Shown piece after piece: positions 1-11,048 of a stretch of 64,000 nucleotides of DNA (positions within the stretch are counted from its first letter, which is position 1; each line of letters starts with the position of its first letter). The position numbers were made by a program, and so were the translations under genes. Under the pieces are notes generated by a model. The model saw only the letters and a list, made by a program, of their open reading frames with translations, ran no database searches and was not told the origin of the DNA. Source of the DNA: Paralithodes platypus (Eukaryota > Arthropoda > Malacostraca > Decapoda > Lithodidae); the NCBI GenBank assembly GCA_032716605.1, contig CM064552.1:16374038-16438037 (forward strand), in the 5' to 3' direction.

Positions 1-1413
1 AATAATAATAATAATAACTTATACATCATCTTCACCCAGCTACAGAAGAGAACAAAATCCGAAGACAAGGGTGGGAAGGGAGAGCATATATTATTTTATG
101 TTGGTGCCCTCCCCGCCGCTGTCTAAGGCTGGGGCGGGCTACCATGACCAGAATACTAGAGGAACCCAGGAAGGAAACACAAGGAGAGTAAAATCAGGAC
201 AGAATATTGGCCAAATACACAATAACTTCATTTAGTTGGTTGTGCATTTAATAATCTTTGGACACTAGGGTGCCTCGTGATTTAATGTGCTAAGGCCTGA
301 GTTCCCGGGTGTTTATCCGAGAATACTAATAATCAATCTTTTTCTTTATTTGAGTGGTGACGAAGTATGGATGGCACTTTAGGTGTCTGCGTCTACAAGT
401 TTCCAAATATTCTCTGACATTCTCAAACAAAACATTTAGAAACTGATCGTGGCACCTATCATGGGGGGCGGACTGATTATTTCATAAATAATACGCTGTC
501 TGAACATCTGGTCTGTTTACCCTTTCTTAGCCAAGTTCAACGTTCAGTACTAACATTAGTATACCTGACCAGCCTAAGAGTAAAGAGTCAGACGAGAACA
601 AAATAGTCAGAATTAAATATAGCGGTCATAATTGTTTAAAACAGGCGGAATTACTGTATATGATTGAATTTCTTTAAACAAATATAATCAAATGTTGGTG
701 CTAACAAATTAGAAACAAGCAAAGGAACATTAATTGAATCCATAATTATTATGTTCCTTCCAACAACCAACCATACTCCTAAAATCGATTAATGAAATTT
801 ACAAACCATCCATAACTCAGATATAAAAATAAATAGCTGTTATTTGATTAACAAAGTTAATATCCAAAAGGTAAGGGCAATATCGAACAGAAATAGCGGA
901 CGGTGGAGGAGGAGGTAGAGGTAGATGAGGAGGAGAAGGAGGAAGAGAAGGGGTGGTGGGGGTGGAGGTAGTGCTGGTAGTAGTAGTGGTAGGGGGTGGT
1001 GCTGGTGGTAGTGGTGGTGGTGGTGGTGGTATGGGTAGGGAGGGAGAAAAGATCGAAAAACAATTACCGTCTGTTATCAATCTGTAAAAGGTGACGATTA
1101 CTCTTCTTCGTAAACAAGATCCGTCTAAACTTAGCACACGCGGTTTACATTAATGCCTGGACTCAAATAGATTAGTTTCTCAATCCCAATCAATAGTTCA
1201 AGATTATTGTTTTGCATCTGACTTTATTACACATTAATAGTATCATTATAGAAGTATCTAAAAGCGCTAATAAGACCAATCCAAACGGAAATTAAAATAT
1301 AATTACAACAAAGGATTACATTATGATTATATTTATCAAAGCTCATAAACATGAATATGCAAACATTGCATTCATATACAGTATATTACCATTTCTGTGC
1401 CGGTGTAAAGTTT
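1..1413. other. Intergenic, no gene seen
   Basis: AT-rich sequence starting with an AAT microsatellite. The only marked structure is a GGA/GGT-rich stretch at about 893-1047, which makes reverse-strand Pro/Ser/Thr frames that I reject as coding. Confidence 0.7.
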
Positions 1414-1651
1414 GAAAGTACGGTACATTAAAATGACTACGGTACATGAAAGTACGGTACATTAAAATGACTACGGTATATGAAAGTACGGTACATTAAA
1501 ATGACTACGGTACATGAAAGTACGGTACATTAAAATGACTACGGTACATGAAAGTACGGTACATTAAAATGACTACGGTAAATGAAAGTACGGTACATTA
1601 AAATGACTACGGTACATGAAAGTACGGTACATTAAAATGACTACGGTACAT
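1414..1651. repeat. 34-bp tandem repeat, seven copies
   Basis: Seven near-identical units of GAAAGTACGGTACATTAAAA plus TGACTACGGTACAT follow each other exactly. Each unit contains the palindrome GTACGGTAC and a second CGGTAC, so it has some self-pairing potential. Confidence 0.97.
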
Positions 1652-1699
1652 GAATAATATAATGCTGAACTTGTTAGCTAACTTAACCCTAACTGGTGC

Positions 1700-1975
1700 A
1701 GGACGGGTCTTGTTGGACCTTTCCTGTTTCACTCCATTAGTTTGGAGATTTTAAGAAGTTTCACCTCATTATTTTAACGCTTCACCCTATTCAGATGTCG
1801 ATGTTTTCTGAGCGAGCGATAGCGAACCTGCAATTTAGGAGAAACCGGCCTTCGGCCTGGACATTTATCTACCAAAAAATTTACATATTTAGTTTGAAGG
1901 TGGTCAGGGTTGCGTGTTTAGTTTGAAAGGTGTCTGGGGAGGCATTTTTCTTAGTCCGGGGGGCGGGGCCTAAAA
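1700..1975 (+). mobile_element. Family A MITE, decayed
   Basis: Contains CTCCATTAGTTTGGAGATTT, CAGATGTCGATG, CGAGCGATAGCGAACCTGC and CCGGCCTTCGGCC, all in the order of the complete family A copies. The outer ends are worn away. Confidence 0.7.
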
Positions 1976-2162
1976 AATATTCTGCTCGTAAATGGCAAAA
2001 AACAATCAAAACCCTTAATTATAATTAAGGAAAATATTATAATAACCATCCACGACATCGCACCGGATAGTGTTAACAATGTAAGGCCCAATACCAACCG
2101 AAAATATTGTCTAAACTACCCGGTACAACAAATACCAACATTACCCAACTGCTCAAAGTTAA

Positions 2163-2910
2163 TTAACCCTTTTAGTTTTTGACGACGCATACATTTATTA
2201 TTTTCTATTATTCGACGATTTTATTCAGCTTAGGAAGATGTTGTTGTTGTTGTTGTTGCTGTTCCCCAAGCTGCCTGGCTGAACAGCCCCAAGGCCCCGA
2301 GCAAGGCCAAGGCCATAACCGAGCGCCCCCACAGAACCTTCCCTGCCGACCACAATGAAGCCTGGGTGACCGAAGCCACTCCATGGCGGGAAGCTGGGGA
2401 GGGTGAGGAAACGCCCGGGAAACCAAAGCCCCACCCAGGGCCCTGTGCCCCTCAGCAATTATGAAGAGAAAGTTGAGGGGCAAAAGAAAAATGTGACGCT
2501 TTGGCTTCCAATCTTGGTAGATTGGGAGGTCAATCCACGGAAGAGACGCCGTCACTTGAGATCTAGAATATATATAAGTAAAAGGAACAGTCAGAGTAAG
2601 CTATGGGTATGGCAGAGATCGCTCAGTTCTCACTCTGATAGACCAGCCCATCACCACATAACTAGAACCCAATCCTCTCAGCAACAGCTAGGAAAGGCCC
2701 TAGAAAGCCGCCTTTGGCGGGGGGATAGCTCCCCTATTTCAACCCCTTTCGGGGTTGGGCACACACCTCTTAGGAAGATGTTGTGGGAGTTAGAGGATCA
2801 ATTGAGGGTTTTTACTCCCTTGCTTATTATAAACCCTTTCTAAACTGCATAGTCATCTAATAATAGCCAGCATATCATTAAGACACGCGTCCTGATACTG
2901 AAAGGGTTAA
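2163..2910. mobile_element. Family B foldback split by a later insertion
   Basis: The outer pieces 2163-2244 and 2769-2910 make one family B element (TTAACCCTTTTAG start, GACGATTTTATTCAGCTTAG, then TAATAGCCAGCATATC and CTGAAAGGGTTAA at the end). The middle 520 bases are foreign. The 16-base word CTTAGGAAGATGTTGT occurs at 2229-2244 and again at 2769-2784, flanking the insert. Confidence 0.75.
2245..2768 (-). mobile_element. Retroposon-like insert with CAA-type tail and 16-bp target duplication
   Basis: The insert is GC-richer than its surroundings. Read on the - strand it begins with a hairpin-forming GCCCAACCCCGAAAGGGGTT and ends in a run of CAA units just before the target duplication, as LINEs and SINEs with simple tails do. 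The frames it opens (2208-2555 -, 2403-2843 +) show no recognisable domain. The family is unknown to me. Confidence 0.6.
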
Positions 2911-2967
2911 GAGCCAAACGATAACTTTTCCCGACATTGATTCAACGCAAACTATCTATCTATCTAT

Positions 2968-3232
2968 CTATTGCCGGACGCCGTGATCTCCAAAGGGGTG
3001 GCCACGAACGACTCGCCCCAATGCACCTCTGTCCCCAGTCAGTTGACGACCCTCCTCCCATCCAGCACCGCTTTCACGCATATTACTTAACTCCATCCTT
3101 CCACTTCTCTCTCGGTTTACATCTCCCTCTTTGTCTTTCCATTTCACTCTCGTACACTCTCTTAGTCATTCTCTCGCTTCCCATACGTTCCACATGGCCG
3201 AACCATCTCAAGGTGTTCTTTTCACACTTTCA
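2968..3232 (-). pseudogene. LINE polymerase C-terminal fragment
   Basis: The - strand reads NTLRWFGHVERMGSERMT, then KRVYESE, RGRCKPREKWKDGVK and, after a frameshift, GWEEGRQLTGDRGALGRVVR. This is the familiar LRWFGHV-ERM C-terminus of CR1/Jockey-like non-LTR retrotransposons. Two in-frame stops and the shift show that it is dead. The + strand frame across it is an artefact. Confidence 0.8.
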
Positions 3233-3339
3233 GCACATCTACATCCACACCACACCGCTTTCGTATGTCCTCATTTGTCTGTATATCCCTCCATGTAACT
3301 CCGCACGCACTTCTCAAAAAAAAAAAAAAATTTAGGCAA

Positions 3340-3440
3340 CTAAAATATCCATTCTCAGTTTACTTGCCAATACCAAAGCAAAAGAACTCTCAAAGGTTGC
3401 CAGTTGACGAGTCGCAGATACCACTGAAAAGGAGCCCAAT
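3340..3440. mobile_element. Family D fragment
   Basis: Contains GGCAACTAAAATATCC, TTGCCAATACCAAAGCA and AAAGGTTGCCAGTTGACG, matching the inner words of other family D copies. The ends are lost. Confidence 0.4.
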
Positions 3441-3775
3441 ATGTTACAAGCATAAAATAAAAATAAAAAAAAAAAATAATATAAAATAAAGAAAATATAC
3501 TACGATAATAATAATAAAAATACCCATGAGACTCGCTTCGAAAGTAGCCAATTAATACGCTCGTGTAATTTCATCCGTCATGCAGCCAACCACAGCCAAC
3601 CCGCTCCCCAGACGCCCATTAAACAGTAACGAAGGAGGATTCCCATGATCGCTTTTTCCCGGCGTCTCCTCTCAGTAACCCTGGGCCTTTCGAAAAGATT
3701 CTGGATCTGTGTAAGGCTTTATAAGAATGCAGACATCTTTAACAATCTACTATCAGCCAAGCTACACAATACACA

Positions 3776-3887
3776 ATGTTCCCTTACCCACTCTAAACCA
3801 CTGTTTGGACACTTGATCCTCAGTGTTTTGGAGGACAAGCAGCCTAGAAGGGTCACTAGATCTGTTGTTGCTTGATTTCCTGTGTAC
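3776..3887 (+). repeat. Dispersed repeat, partner at 33748-33867
   Basis: About 112 bases (AATGTTCCCTTACCCACTCT through AGATCTGTTGTTGCTTGATT) recur in opposite orientation 30 kb away with few changes. The open frame here (3645-3875) has no recognised domain. Confidence 0.85.
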
Positions 3888-4196
3888 TAATGACAAATTA
3901 TCCCCGAATCTTGACTAGGATGTGGTTGCGAACATAAGCTGCCGGACAAGGGCTTCTGTAAATACGCCTGAAAGACACCCCCCCCCCCCCCCCCTTCATA
4001 AAATGCGTTAGTGCCGCCAGCCCCGCATTTCCCGAGACAGTTTCCGAGAGTGGCATGAAAGGGTAACGAAGGAGGACCACGGGTGCGTCTCTGAGGGTCC
4101 GCCTGGCTGGGAAAGGCCAAATCACGGGTGAATATTGTATGTGTACACTACTGCACCCGCATCGCAACCCCCTCCCCCCACCACACATAAACTACC

Positions 4197-4384
4197 ACAC
4201 ACACACACACACACACCATCTTCCCTATTCTATCTACTTTTACTCTTCATTATATACTTGTGTGACTCCACCCCCACCCCCAACCACCCCTACCCACCAC
4301 ACACACACACACACACAAACACACATACACACACACACACACAAACAAACACACATATACACTAACACACACACACACACACAA
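4197..4384. repeat. CA microsatellite cluster
   Basis: Several AC/CA runs with interspersed C-rich pieces, including a duplicated phrase TTCTATCTAC...TACTCTTCATTATAT on either side (4225-4260 and 4405-4440). His/Thr-rich frames across it are artefacts. Confidence 0.9.
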
Positions 4385-4477
4385 CACTACCACCATCTTC
4401 CCCATTCTATCTACATTTACTCTTCATTATATTATACTTGTGTGACCCAGAGGGCCACACTTACAATGGCTACAGAC

Positions 4478-4842
4478 TTAAGAGGAGATGGGCAGTTTTT
4501 CTGGTCCCCTTTCTTCCTCATGTTTAGCCCCATTAGTTTTCATATTATAAGACGTTCGGCCCACTAGTTTGGCGATTTTAAGACCTTTCGCCCCATTTCT
4601 TCGTCAATATTAAGACTTTTCATGTCATTTAGGTGTCGATTATTTCCTGACGAGCGATAGCGAGCCTGTAGGGGAATCTGGCCTACGGCCGGTAAATTTT
4701 TCTATTGAAAATGTTTCACAATTATCTTGAAGGAGGGTCTTGGGCGGATGTTTGTTTAAGCTTGATGGAGGTCTAGAGAGGAAACTAGACAAATAATAAA
4801 AAGATACATAAATGACCAATACATTCGTACATCTCCCCTTAA
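4478..4842 (+). mobile_element. Family A MITE, complete reference copy
   Basis: Starts TTAAGAGGAGATGGGC and ends CATCTCCCCTTAA, giving short inverted ends with TTAA at both borders. Inside, in order: CTGGTCCCCTTTCTTCCTCA, AAGACGTTCGGCCCACTAG, TTAGGTGTCGATTATTTCC, CGAGCGATAGCGAGCCTG, GGCCTACGGCCGG, TTGAAGGAGGGTCTTGGG and GATGGAGGTCTAGAG. No coding capacity, so it would need a transposase from elsewhere. The TTAA borders recall piggyBac-type targets, but the superfamily is inference. Confidence 0.85.
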
Positions 4843-5027
4843 ACAGCCAGTCTGCTAAACTAACTTAACTTTCTTTGTATAGCGGCTTAGACCCGTTCAC
4901 CACCATTACGCAAGGTGCATCATATTCTTGTAACCATTAGACGATGTTCTTAAGTTTATAATCTACCTATACGACTCAAATGGGTAAATACGATCTCGAT
5001 AAACCGTTTTAGTAACACGAATCCTTC

Positions 5028-5312
5028 TTAACCCATTCTGTACCGGCGACGTCCTTTATATTTAATTTCAGCTACATATAGACGATTTTATGAATCTTTG
5101 GAAGGATAGATAGTGGCTAAAAGGATTAATTAAGAGTCTGTAGCCTTTTCATGAGTAGACATCCTTCCTAAGCTGAAAGAAATCGTTTTAATAGTTGCCA
5201 GAATATAATGAAAAGGACGTCACCGGTATAGAGGGGATTAAACAGAATAACAAATCATAACATTTTAGCCACAATCAAAGGTATAATAGCGTCATGGTGC
5301 TGAAGGGGTTAA
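5028..5312. mobile_element. Family B foldback with a second right end
   Basis: A full copy (TTAACCCATTCTGTACCGGC to AGAGGGGATTAA, 5028-5241) is followed by an extra right-hand half ending GCTGAAGGGGTTAA at 5312. Either two copies overlap or one was partly duplicated. Confidence 0.75.
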
Positions 5313-5713
5313 GATTGTGGCCGTCTTGGTTATGACTCTTTAAGTTTTCGGCCGTGTTGACCTGCTTAAATCTACGGTACTTACAGTATCATCCAGGAAT
5401 TTTATCATTGACATTCATAGTTTAATCGTGTTCAATCTAAATACAAATATCACGAGCGAATATTGTATGTGTAGGCTACACTACTGCATATATGTTAACC
5501 CCCCCCCCCCCCCACACACACACACACACTTTACTTCACTATTTATGCACTTTAAAACAACTAGTTCGATATTATCAACACTGGCATAGGTATATGTGAG
5601 TAATGTTAATTTCCAAAATTCTGCTTTTCTGCCTGTGTTAGGAAAAGTGGGTCGACCAAGCCTGACATATAATACACTTGAAAGAGTATCGTCAGAGTCA
5701 TATCTTATATTAG

Positions 5714-5920
5714 CGAATGCAGACCAAATATCTAGGAAAAAAAATACTGGCGTAATAAAGCCGACATTTGAAAAGCAGTGAAAGGTGAGAAGCGAGGGAG
5801 ATAGTAAGAATATCTTAAAAGATTAATATAATCGAATACAGACCAAATATCTAGGAAGACCACGAAAACCGTAGCGTAATAAAGCAGACATTTGTAGAGC
5901 CATGGAGGGCGAGAAGTTAG
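5714..5920. repeat. Tandem duplication of about 110 bp
   Basis: GCAGACCAAATATCTAGGAA, GCGTAATAAAGCCGACATTT and GGTGAGAAG recur about 115 bases later as ACAGACCAAATATCTAGGAA, GCGTAATAAAGCAGACATTT and GGCGAGAAG. Confidence 0.8.
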
Positions 5921-7142
5921 ACCATTGGGCTGCTCCCGAGGGCCTATTGCGGGGGAGGCGGGAGGTGGACCAATTACAACCATAACTCTTGGTTAACAAA
6001 AACTATGTGTGATGTGACCACCTGGGTACCCTAGTTTAAAGTGTAGGGAAGCAAGTCATTAGCTTTTTAGAAATAAAGGCTGCATTAGTACGGTACACTT
6101 ATTTCATTTTAAATATGCCTATGGTATATATAATTCACGATTTAAAATATATATATATATATATACCGGTATACAGTATATATATATATGAGTGTATTCG
6201 CATATTTGCTGCAGTCCTGCCGGTGTATATACAAGTACTGTTCGTGTGTGTGTGTGTGTGCAGACTGTAATCTTGTGAATGTATGCGCATGTATCTATGC
6301 GCGCATGAGTTCCTGTCTTGTATACATCATCATGCCAGTGTCTACCAATCTAGCTTGAAACCAGGAAAAGGAAAACAAATCTACAACAACACTACGAACC
6401 AAGGAGAGGGTAGAGCCTATAGAGACTCCATGGAACCTTGCCAGTACTAGTGCATAAAACCGACAGAAGGGGGGGGGGGGTGGGGGGCACGGTACTATGG
6501 AAAAGTAGCCTAGTCCCTCGCTACATATACGGTGAAGCATGGAAAACAGTCTTAATCATCATAACAAAAAGAAGAGAACGTGTAGGGGCCATAATAAAGT
6601 TGGATAATAGGCAGTGAAGGCGATAAAAAAGGCTAGATAGAAAGGGCGGGTGGAATTGAGATGGAAGGGGAGGACGAATGACTAGGTAGGCGAAAAAGGG
6701 GGGGGGGGAGAGAGAGAGAGAGCACATAATGGGATGTTAAATAGGGAGTGACTGGAAATAGGCTACTAGGAAATTATATAGCCAACATTGCTGGCTAGCA
6801 AGATAATATAGATATGTGCGGTATGTACGGTAAAGAGCAAGACTGATGTAGACTTTTTTTCAAATTTCAAGTTTATATCGTTTATACGGAGATATTTGCG
6901 AGAGAGACAAGGAAGGTACGATACTCTAGCCTAAAAATACCAATTAAAAATAAATAAATAAACACATAAAATAGCGAAAGAGAAGCCTTAGAAGAAAAAG
7001 ACAGAGAAAAAGATACAGGCAAGATGCCCCAGCCTACTAAGATAAATAGAAAGAAAGCAAGAGAGAGAGGTGGCCTTATACGAGAAAGACAAAAACAGAC
7101 CAGAAACAAGAAAGATATCTAAGCCTAGGAGAAATATAGAGA
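5921..7142. other. Intergenic, microsatellites only
   Basis: AT-rich DNA with TA runs (6140-6190), a GT run (6246-6260), G runs near 6470 and 6700, and purine-rich pieces. No gene recognised. Confidence 0.65.
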
Positions 7143-7640
7143 ACTAGCAGGGGTACCCGGCGTTGCCCGGGTAATCACCATAATCACCATCACTACTACC
7201 ACCACTACTACTACCATAATCACCATCATCAATCACTACTACCACAATCATCACAATACTACTACTACCATAATCAACGGCCTCGACCTCCCTGTGCCTC
7301 ATTAAACGGCGACCTTGATTTCGGCCGCTAAATTACCTCCGATTTTGGATCTGACCTCATCCGTACCCCCATTTTGGGGGGCTGCGAACAACTTTCGTTC
7401 CATACACCTTTTCGATCGGAGGCCTCCTTCTGCCCCAAACGGCAAGTTTTTTAATTGTTTTTATTTTTTTTTGTTTTCAATTTAGGCCTCGAAACGACCT
7501 CTGATCGTGGCCTGGCCCCCTCTATGACCTGACCCAGGTAAATTGACACCCACATGCAAAGTTTCAGCTCCCCAGGTCCAAAACTGCGGCCGCCTATTAA
7601 GAACAGACACACACACAGACAACCGAAAATATTATATAGA
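7143..7640 (+). repeat. Dispersed retroelement-like repeat (CCCGGCGTTGCCCGGG type)
   Basis: Starts GGGGTACCCGGCGTTGCCCG, includes an ACT/ACC trinucleotide patch and GC-rich text, and ends CAGACACACACACAGACAAC followed by ATATTATATAGAAGA. This wording is common in invertebrate genomes as the 3' part of a retroelement; the exact family is from memory and uncertain. Confidence 0.5.
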
Positions 7641-7669
7641 AGAAGACAGCAAGAAAAAGGAGAAGTGGC

Positions 7670-7750
7670 CTTAGAGAGAGAGAGAGAGAGTGAGAGTGAA
7701 TGAGTGAAAGAGAATTATATAGAAAGACAACAAAAGAAAGGAGAAGTGGC

Positions 7751-7789
<39 letters not shown>

Positions 7790-7850
7790 AGAGAAACACA
7801 AGAGAAAGAAGTGGCCTGAGAGAGAGAGAGAGGGGGGGGGGGGGGGGACA
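7670..7850. repeat. GA microsatellite with G run
   Basis: Repeated blocks of AGAAGTGGCCTGAGAGAGAG with growing GA tracts, ending in a run of about 17 G near 7832-7848. The unit GAAGTGGCC...GAGAG occurs at least three times. Confidence 0.9.
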
Positions 7851-8141
7851 GCTACAGCAAGACAGGAACAAGGAAGGAGGGTAGAGAGAGACAGGGAGAG
7901 GGCCAAGTTTTAGCGACGCACGAGCCTCCCCAGCCGACATTAGGGGAGATATGAATGACGAAACTTTACCTATTGGACAGCACTTGTGGGACCAAATGGG
8001 GGGAGGGAGGGGGGGCACCATCGTTTCCGCAAGGCTGGTTCCTACTACCACTACTCGCATGTATGTGGGTGTGTGTGGGTGGGTGGGTGGGGGGGGGGGA
8101 TAGAGGAACAAAAGTATATAGCTAGATAGCATATATATATA

Positions 8142-8280
8142 TTTCTAATCTCTCAGTGGGGTTCGAACCGCCGGCCGTCAGGACGATAGCCGACGCTTTA
8201 ATCAACTACACCACGGCAGATTAAAGCGTCGGCTATCGTCCTGACGGTCGGCGGTTCGAACCCCACTGAGAGATTAGAAA
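8142..8280 (-). repeat. Near-perfect palindrome of a tRNA-like sequence
   Basis: Two 62-base arms (8142-8203 and 8219-8280) are reverse complements with a single mismatch, joined by a 15-base loop. On the - strand 8152-8219 reads as a tRNA-like unit: A-box-like TGGTGTAGTTGATTAAAGC, an anticodon-type stem-loop with loop CTATCGT, and a B box GGTTCGAACCCC. The acceptor and T stems pair poorly, so I do not call a working tRNA. An RNA across the whole locus would fold into a long hairpin. Confidence 0.85.
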
Positions 8281-8662
8281 CATTTAGTGGCTCACGTGTA
8301 TTTGTGATTTATACTCAATATATATATATATATATATGCAGTCAACAATATAAATAATGAAGCTTCCATTTGAATCAGTACCGGTATCAAACGCATTCGA
8401 GACAGTACAACGTTATATGCTTCAGAACGTGATTTTAATTTAATTGAAATGATCTTATCTTTATGTACGGTAATATATATTGTTTGATGTGGGTTAGATA
8501 ATATATTTTCATTTATACTATGCATTAACAATTTAACATATTATGTTGGTATAATACAGCTAGATATCCACACCATTCGTTTCAGGAGATAGATAAAGCA
8601 AGATATACTGTAGTGTATAGACTGATATCATAACCATCATTGATACAGACAGCATAATAGAT

Positions 8663-8668
8663 AAGTAC

Positions 8669-8708
<40 letters not shown>
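8663..8708. repeat. TA microsatellite
   Basis: About 20 TA units followed by CTGTATATAC. Confidence 0.95.
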
Positions 8709-8709
<1 letters not shown>

Positions 8710-8719
8710 TGTATATACA

Positions 8720-9977
8720 TAAGATAGACAGACAGGTCTAAATAGCCAACCACAATCCGATTTCCAAAAATACACAGGTAAACACAGACACATCAAAACA
8801 AACACATACAAGCAATAACATTTGACCAACACCACAACCATTCACAAGCCAACAAAACTCCAAATTGCTCTATTTATACAGGCAAAAATATAAACAAGAA
8901 GAAAAACATCAATTCTTACAGATACGATTATTGTTATTGGGCCCGCTACTGGTTAAAGAGAAAACGGGGAGCCGACTGACCTGACCGACATAAACGCCAT
9001 AAAGAAAACGGATTGAGGGTTGACACGCGAACATATTACGAGCATGGAGCAAAGGGAACAAAAAGAAATCCAATAACGTGAATGTCAGGGCAAGTTAAGT
9101 CAGATAGTCAGTCAATCAATCCGTGAGTTATTTAGCTTGTTAGTAGGTTCGGTAATCAATCAGCCAATCAATTAGTGGTTTATTTAGAAGGTTGGTTAGT
9201 TAATTAATTAATTGTTAGTTAGTTAGTAAATCGATCAAGCAGTGAATCAGTTACGGTTGTTATTTAATCAAACGCATCGTAAGCAAATCAGTATGTCAAT
9301 TAATTTCCCAGTGCCAGTATATCAACGTGATTCAGTAATATCCAACTGATTGCAACTTGCATGTCTCTGGTAATATTAACCCTTTCAGTATGGTCGCGTA
9401 TTTTCCCAACTAATTATGGCTATCATTAAACGATGTTATGTACCTATTATATCTATCTACAGTATATGCTCAAGCCCAATCCCAACTTTTTCTATTTTTA
9501 TTTTTATTTTTTATTGTATTCATATTTTGTTTCCTCTTTCTTGGGGGTGGCCGACTCAAGACAGAGCAAGAACAGGGAAAAAACCCATAAAACAATGAAC
9601 ACACAGATAAAAACACAAATTCACACACATCTAATGCAGGATATCTAGAAATCAAAGGGGCACAATTCTCAATTTACCCTCTGACTTCCAAAAAGCCCTC
9701 CTAATCTTAATAAAATAGTCGAAAATTATAGAATGCGTCAACTTATAGTGTGAGGCTTAAGGGTGAATGCATAGTCTATTTAGTATAATGAGGGCAGAAA
9801 TCATGACCCCCCTAACCTCTGTAACTCAAAAAATAACTCCAAGATGTATAAGCACGATATAACGACAACAAAACAAAACATTATATTAAAATTGTCAAAT
9901 AATAGCCCGAATAAAATTAACGAATGCATCATAGTACCGTACACTGTTAATCCGTGCAGCTACATTCTGATATAACC
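8720..9977. other. Intergenic, AT-rich, no gene seen
   Basis: Apart from the tetranucleotide stretch and a short family B beginning at about 9378-9410 (TTAACCCTTTCAGTATGG) I see nothing recognisable. Confidence 0.6.
9095..9290. repeat. Degenerate tetranucleotide stretch
   Basis: Words of the CAAT/CAGT and GTTA/ATTA type alternate loosely (CAGTCAGTCAATCAATC, GGTTAGTTAATTAATTAATT). It looks like an old, decayed tetranucleotide repeat. Confidence 0.5.
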
Positions 9978-10051
9978 TATTTACGAACCGCATAAGAGTA
10001 CCGCTAGGAAGTGATATTTACGAACCGCATAAGAGTACCGCTAGGAAGTGA
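9978..10051. repeat. 37-bp perfect tandem duplication
   Basis: Two identical units of TATTTACGAACCGCATAAGA plus GTACCGCTAGGAAGTGA stand head to tail, followed by the first six bases of a third. Confidence 0.97.
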
Positions 10052-10206
10052 TATTTAACTGGCATATTAATTACAGTTCTTTCAAATCAAAATGCGCTAG
10101 TAATGCAGAAGTAATTATTTGCACCTTTCCAAACCAATACAAGACATCGAGGAAATGTGTATACGAGTAATTAGGTTTCACTTGCAGATAATCAGGGGAT
10201 TAAGTA

Positions 10207-10565
10207 TTAAGGGGAGGCTGGCCGTTTGTTTGGTCTATTAATTCATGTATGCATATATATTTTTAGTTTCCTTCCTAGGCCTCCATCAAGCTTAGAAAAA
10301 CACCTCTCTAGACCCCCCTTCAAGATAAATTTGTACATTTTTCGGTAGAAAATGTCCCGTTCCTCTTAAAATTGCAGGCTCACTATCGCTCGCCAGGAAA
10401 TAATCGACACCTAAATAGCACGAAAGGTCTTAAAATTGACAACAAAATGGGGCGAAAGGTGTTAAAATCGCCAAACTAATGGGCCAAACGTCTTATAATC
10501 TCATAACTAGTGGGGCTAAATATTAGGGAGAAGGGGGTCCAGAAAAACGGTCTGCTGCCCCTTAA
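10207..10565 (-). mobile_element. Family A MITE, complete
   Basis: TTAAGGGGAGGCTGGCC at one border and GCTGCCCCTTAA at the other. The body is the reverse of the copy at 4478, including CAGGCTCACTATCGCTCG. Confidence 0.85.
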
Positions 10566-11016
10566 CTAACTCGCGCATGCATTAATACACGAATACAGTC
10601 ACTGGTAAAGGTTCACGGATCTCTTCTGTTATTTAATTATATATACATGTCCATTGTAATTTATGTGGGAAGCAATTGACTACACAATACATAATAAATA
10701 TACATTTTAATATTTTCAAGTGGCTGCATAGTTATACAAAAAGTCGTGGATTTACTGTTTTTTTGTTTTTTTTGTTTTTTAATATGCAACTAATTATCAG
10801 CTGTAATTTACTTTTCCTTATATGACAAATATGAATTATTTACTTGTGTACTGAAAATTACTTTCATCTTTGTGTTGGTAAACTTACCTATACCACACAT
10901 GCATTGTTCACAAATTCGTACTAGCAACTGCACACGAACACTAGTTAACCCCCAATAGACAATCGTAATTAATTTGTTATCAAGGGGGGGGGGATCTTAA
11001 TTTACGGATGGGGGAC

Positions 11017-11048
<32 letters not shown>

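Noticed and set aside
1414..1651. Regular 34-bp repeats as a possible CRISPR array
   Set aside because: Units are directly tandem with no spacers, and the genome is animal.
2208..2843. 115-codon - frame and 146-codon + frame
   Set aside because: Both lie within or across the retroposon-like insert; no recognisable domain, and one crosses the insertion border.
2937..3335. 132-codon + frame
   Set aside because: It is antisense to a LINE polymerase remnant.
3645..3875. 76-codon + frame
   Set aside because: It overlaps a dispersed repeat and has no known domain.
8152..8219. Functional tRNA gene on the - strand
   Set aside because: A and B boxes are present but acceptor and T stems pair badly and the loop would give an unusual ATC anticodon.
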